Shown: in pieces, positions 62,001 through 64,000 of the stretch
Position numbering within the stretch: the stretch's first letter is position 1
Layout of the letters: every line of letters starts with the position of its first letter
Assembly (NCBI GenBank): GCA_030158485.1
Contig: JAOASS010000006.1
Span: 124,001 to 188,000 of the forward strand
Direction of reading: 5' to 3'
Source: Pseudobdellovibrionaceae bacterium
GTDB lineage: Bacteria > Bdellovibrionota > Bdellovibrionia > Bdellovibrionales > Bdellovibrionaceae
DNA length: 64,000 nt
Notes under the pieces: model-generated
Database searches by the model: none
What the model saw: the letters and a program-made list of their open reading frames with translations, nothing else
Told to the model about the DNA's origin: nothing
Translations under genes and position numbers: made by a program

Positions 62001-63042
62001 TTTTTTCAATTTTAAGTTCTCCAGCAGGGTGTTGAACCTTCAAGCTCTCAAGGCTGATTTCTTGACCTTTAAGTGCACCTTGAACTTGCGCATCACCAAT
62101 ATTGAAGCTGTCGATTTTAACTTGTGATGTTTCAAGGTTGAAATCAGCATTTAAAATATCATTGAGTTGAGGTGACCAACTTCCTTGTGCTTTTAAATCT
62201 CCTGAAAAGTGGGGAATTTTTTTATTCGGAAATAATAATGTCAGATTGTTTCTAAGTTGATCTAAGTTAATGGAGGATGTCCAAAGTACTTGCGCGCGAG
62301 GACTCTTTTTTTCTTGAGATTTGAGTTCGCCGGAAAGTTGAAAAGTCATAGCTTCATTCAGAACGCTTAGTTTCTGAATACGGATTTTTTCAGGAGTGAT
62401 AACAATATTAAATTGGATTTCAGTTTTAATACGCTCTTTTTTATCCCAAGTCATAATTGCTTGAGGAACTGAAAGTTTAATTTGGAGTAGTTCTTTCAGC
62501 TGAAGTATTTGGAGATCTGTTGGATAGAAAGATAAAATCGCAGAATTTTTTTTGTCTCTTATCTTGAGATTTAAATTTTTTATTTTAAGTTGCTCAACTG
62601 GAATTTCTTGCAGCTGAGTCAGAAGGGGAGCCCAATCTAATCGAGATGGAAATTTAAAAGAACTTTTTGGCTGGTGATCATTTTGAAAACTGACTTCAAA
62701 CTGGGGCGTTTCAATTTCAATCAGGGCTACTTTTAATCGACCAATCAAGAGACTAAAAATTTCAAGCCTGGCTTCTACGGTTTGGATTTGAATATCAGAA
62801 AAAGATTCTGACAAAAGCCCTTTGGGCTTCAAAGTTACGGCTTCAGCTTGAAGCCCAGGGGGAAAGTAGAGAAGTTTAATTTTTTCAATATCAACTTCGA
62901 AAGGACCTTTTTCTTTTGAAATTTGTTGTATTTTTTCAGATGCGAGGTGAAGTATTTTTGGTGCTAAAAATTTCTGGAAGCTCCAAATAAAGAAAACAAA
63001 TATTAAAGCCGGTGTGATTAGAATCCAGAATATTCGTTTCAA
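59080..63042 (-). CDS. tamB: TamB-like translocation and assembly module protein
   Basis: Long inner-membrane-anchored AsmA/TamB-family protein that spans the periplasm as a beta-taco and moves phospholipids or helps outer-membrane protein assembly. A signal anchor (about residues 3-25) precedes more than 1,000 residues of repetitive amphipathic strands. The C-terminal DUF490 domain (about 1000-1300) has LAENDIISLLALGVTS, a family hallmark. Length 1,320 aa is close to E. coli TamB (1,259). Overlaps both neighbours by 4 nt in the order TPR protein - tamB - tamA. Confidence 0.93.
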   Translation of the reverse strand: MKRIFWILITPALIFVFFIWSFQKFLAPKILHLASEKIQQISKEKGPFEVDIEKIKLLYFPPGLQAEAVTLKPKGLLSESFSDIQIQTVEARLEIFSLLIGRLKVALIEIETPQFEVSFQNDHQPKSSFKFPSRLDWAPLLTQLQEIPVEQLKIKNLNLKIRDKKNSAILSFYPTDLQILQLKELLQIKLSVPQAIMTWDKKERIKTEIQFNIVITPEKIRIQKLSVLNEAMTFQLSGELKSQEKKSPRAQVLWTSSINLDQLRNNLTLLFPNKKIPHFSGDLKAQGSWSPQLNDILNADFNLETSQVKIDSFNIGDAQVQGALKGQEISLESLKVQHPAGELKIEKTKLSLQDNLPVSMKLEVSELDLQKLFLSLNLKNIPVDMQLKGNAPCRGQLKPLSFDCDFQAQAELISIRSEISRQAFEILNLKKITGQGQVQVNTEKIIFKSQLSLGQSTGETNGIVDFKKGFDINFKSPTFNWNEIHNLASLNLKGVSQISGQTSGDSHAAQLKLNLKNKNHEISDFFLGHTEMTLLYDKGHIIIPNAKGVIDQTEYTTEMDINLIESKIKGQIVFPKARLQDIKKALERAIPIPVHIEGNGKGIAEFNGPLDFWKLNTKLNAQFNQFTLATESFKDLDVQIESTDGHYELKKVEAKRNQTRLSVQGSVSNQKELNIEASLQNYLLEESDFISIMKWPLNGRLNSQMKLTGNFKNTNLMVNGQFTDILLDDNEVPNSNFKVGIENQNLHAEGLFLGNQIQTVLDYPLADNGKPFRFRMKTQSWDYTPWFSLINAGSLKQDTSGNLTSDIDITSTNGQADRLSGSIKVQNFSLTKQDLTLQNSQPLSVTVSDGVYNIQHFVLNSSKGKVEVTGENIKPHSLNLQITADSDLKLAQLFIPLFEEISGAIQIRSSVAGSWNQPQLIGSMKINNGYFRIKNFPHPFEKMKIDTTFSQSRILFNEIKGSLGGGELNGEGSLQIRNQNDLPILLRIKARDISLNLPDKVRTRGDADLTFSGNQLPFTLAGTYRIASTNFEMEFSGGKFAKEVKQNYYLPQTIKETAMDPLNLDLQLIFEKPIQIKNSLLEAQATGQLGLKGNPSLPVLSGQLTGLKGSRLFFKDKPFEIQSASILFENPTEIDPQLFISAQTRIEEYDISLLVQGTAQDPSVRLSSQPPLAENDIISLLALGVTSTKLATVDSKKQQSQTANEVFAAAFQSTGLTQKVQSATGFNVQLSNSFDTTRNISVPKFTISRKINKKTNATVAFPVTGDQKTPEGRLQYNLNDHLSINGSYETKKFEQTNTGIENRETPSILGLDLEFKREFR

Positions 63043-64000
63043 GTTGGACTGCCTCTCCAGATAAAGAGAAGCTCGACACCTTGGCGGTAAAGAGGTCTTG
63101 ATGCAAGTAGGCTTTCTAGGACCTCAAGTGCTTTTTCTTTTTGTCCCAAGCCAAAAAGAGCTTGGGCCCTAACATAGGCCGTTGCAAAAAAAGTTTCACT
63201 TTCATCAGCCCACTTGACTTCAACAATTTGAAGAGCTTGTAAGACGTCCACATAACGTTGAAGTTTTAATAAAATTTCGAGCTCGAGCCAATCGCTTTGA
63301 GCGCTCGAATGGGCTTTATTGACAAGTTTTAAAGCAGTTACCCAATCTTCCATAAAGCAACAAGCAATCGTGAGATCGTAAGCATCTTCAGGCTTACGAT
63401 CAATGTGATTTAAAAGTTGTTGTTCCCATTCTTCTGAAACTTGAACAAATTCTTCTTTGAAGTGAAGACTACGTACTTTTTGTGTTCGCTTTTCCCTGAG
63501 CCGTGAACCTAGTTTTTCGACGGCTTGGTTTTGACTAAACTTTTCTTGTTCACTTTGAATATCAGGGTCGTTTGGAAACTTGAGCGTCAGACGTTTTAGA
63601 ACTTTCATCTCTTGTTCGCTTAAGCGTTGAGACTTCCAAGTGCGGAGCTCTTCAAAAAGAAGGTCTCTGATTTCTAAAATCTTTTTTTGGACTCCGATAC
63701 GTGCTTGTGTTCTTAATTCTGTCACTTGGGGGTAAACCACGCTCCAATCTGGAAAGTGAGATAAAATATGAATGACTTTTTGTTTTTCTAAAGTTTGCAA
63801 AAGAAGTTCTTTTTCGCCGAGAGAAAGTAAAAGCCGATTGGGTGTCAGCCATGAAAGAATGAGTTGCCAAGGCCAACGAGGTTCGTATTGTAACCATGCT
63901 TCAAAATCTTTTTTCCATAAGCTCCACTCGGGATGGAGTTGCAAAAATCTCATGGCTGTTTGTCTTTTACTTTTGTCGGTAGATTCGAAAGCTTCTATCA
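63039..64000 (-). CDS. TPR-like protein, partial at the right edge
   Basis: Helical repeat protein, truncated by the window. The C-terminal region shows TPR-like helix pairs (YDLTIACCFMEDWVTALKLVNKAH; AQALFGLGQKEKALEVLESLLASRPLY). A possible ATG at 63953 has no ribosome site, and the frame stays open upstream to the edge (IEAFESTDKSKRQTA precedes it), so the true start is probably outside. The 4-nt overlap with tamB ties it to the TamA/TamB operon. Function unknown. Confidence 0.75.
   Translation of the reverse strand, partial: IEAFESTDKSKRQTAMRFLQLHPEWSLWKKDFEAWLQYEPRWPWQLILSWLTPNRLLLSLGEKELLLQTLEKQKVIHILSHFPDWSVVYPQVTELRTQARIGVQKKILEIRDLLFEELRTWKSQRLSEQEMKVLKRLTLKFPNDPDIQSEQEKFSQNQAVEKLGSRLREKRTQKVRSLHFKEEFVQVSEEWEQQLLNHIDRKPEDAYDLTIACCFMEDWVTALKLVNKAHSSAQSDWLELEILLKLQRYVDVLQALQIVEVKWADESETFFATAYVRAQALFGLGQKEKALEVLESLLASRPLYRQGVELLFIWRGSPT

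Noticed and set aside
1-64000. tRNA, rRNA, CRISPR array, insertion sequence or prophage.
   Set aside because: No cloverleaf, direct-repeat array, transposase or terminal inverted repeats were found by reading; a computational scan would be more sensitive.

Overview
The window is an AT-rich, gene-dense bacterial chromosome segment. It looks like a member of the Bdellovibrio lineage (Bdellovibrionota) or a close relative with fairly low GC. The clues are many lipoproteins and exported hydrolases (two M16 peptidases, a secreted HNH nuclease, a subtilase, a PhoD-like phosphodiesterase, an L,D-transpeptidase), a chemotaxis operon and FliL behind flagellar-sigma-type promoters, and TamA/TamB with an enlarged TamA. 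The taxonomic call is inference. No rRNA, tRNA, CRISPR array, phage or insertion sequence was recognised. All genes read as intact, except that the first (rpsA) may start upstream of the window and the last (a TPR-like protein) runs off the right edge.

Layout. 1-4.8 kb: rpsA, two terminator-like hairpins, a structured non-coding stretch, then an sppA - HIT hydrolase - rhomboid - small protein run. 4.8-9.2 kb: L,D-transpeptidase divergent from fliL, then an active/inactive pair of M16 peptidases. 9.4-13.8 kb: cheW-cheA-cheR-cheB. 13.8-21.7 kb: menB, radD, an MFS transporter, a hypothetical protein, a secreted nuclease, a large lipoprotein and an orphan OmpR-type regulator. 21.8-25 kb: tatA and the selenium pair selD-mnmH, convergent with an EamA transporter. 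25-32 kb: FKBP isomerase, pdxH, pcp, apaG, EEP-fold phosphatase, pepA, a large conserved protein and DUF502. 32.3-41.2 kb: a subtilase-transmembrane-PilZ fusion, mgtE, a heterodimeric ABC exporter, a 2OG oxygenase and a Tat-lipoprotein amine oxidase. 41-49 kb: exported proteins, folE, pepN. 49-51.3 kb: a peroxide-defence block (Irr/PerR-like regulator, ahpC, dps, AhpD-like). 51.4-56.2 kb: the methylcitrate pathway prpD-prpB-prpC followed by phoD. 56.3-64 kb: a TPR-like protein, tamB and tamA.

Three patterns stand out. (1) A near-palindromic 11-mer TCTCAAA(A/T)TGA, read on either strand, was found five times by eye. Each copy lies within about 35 bp upstream of a flagellar-sigma-like (GCCGAT/ACCGAT) -10 element: at fliL, cheW, the subtilase-PilZ gene, the 535-aa lipoprotein gene and mgtE. 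This suggests a small motility-linked regulon. At two or three exported-protein genes the -10 lies only 7-8 nt before the ATG, so the mRNAs could be leaderless. (2) Two genes, menB and a 169-aa envelope protein gene, have their start codon inside a perfect 14- or 16-bp terminator-type hairpin of the preceding gene. (3) The periplasmic subtilase is fused through one membrane segment to a cytoplasmic PilZ domain, a plausible direct link from c-di-GMP to a secreted protease. These are sequence readings; expression and biochemistry are not visible here.
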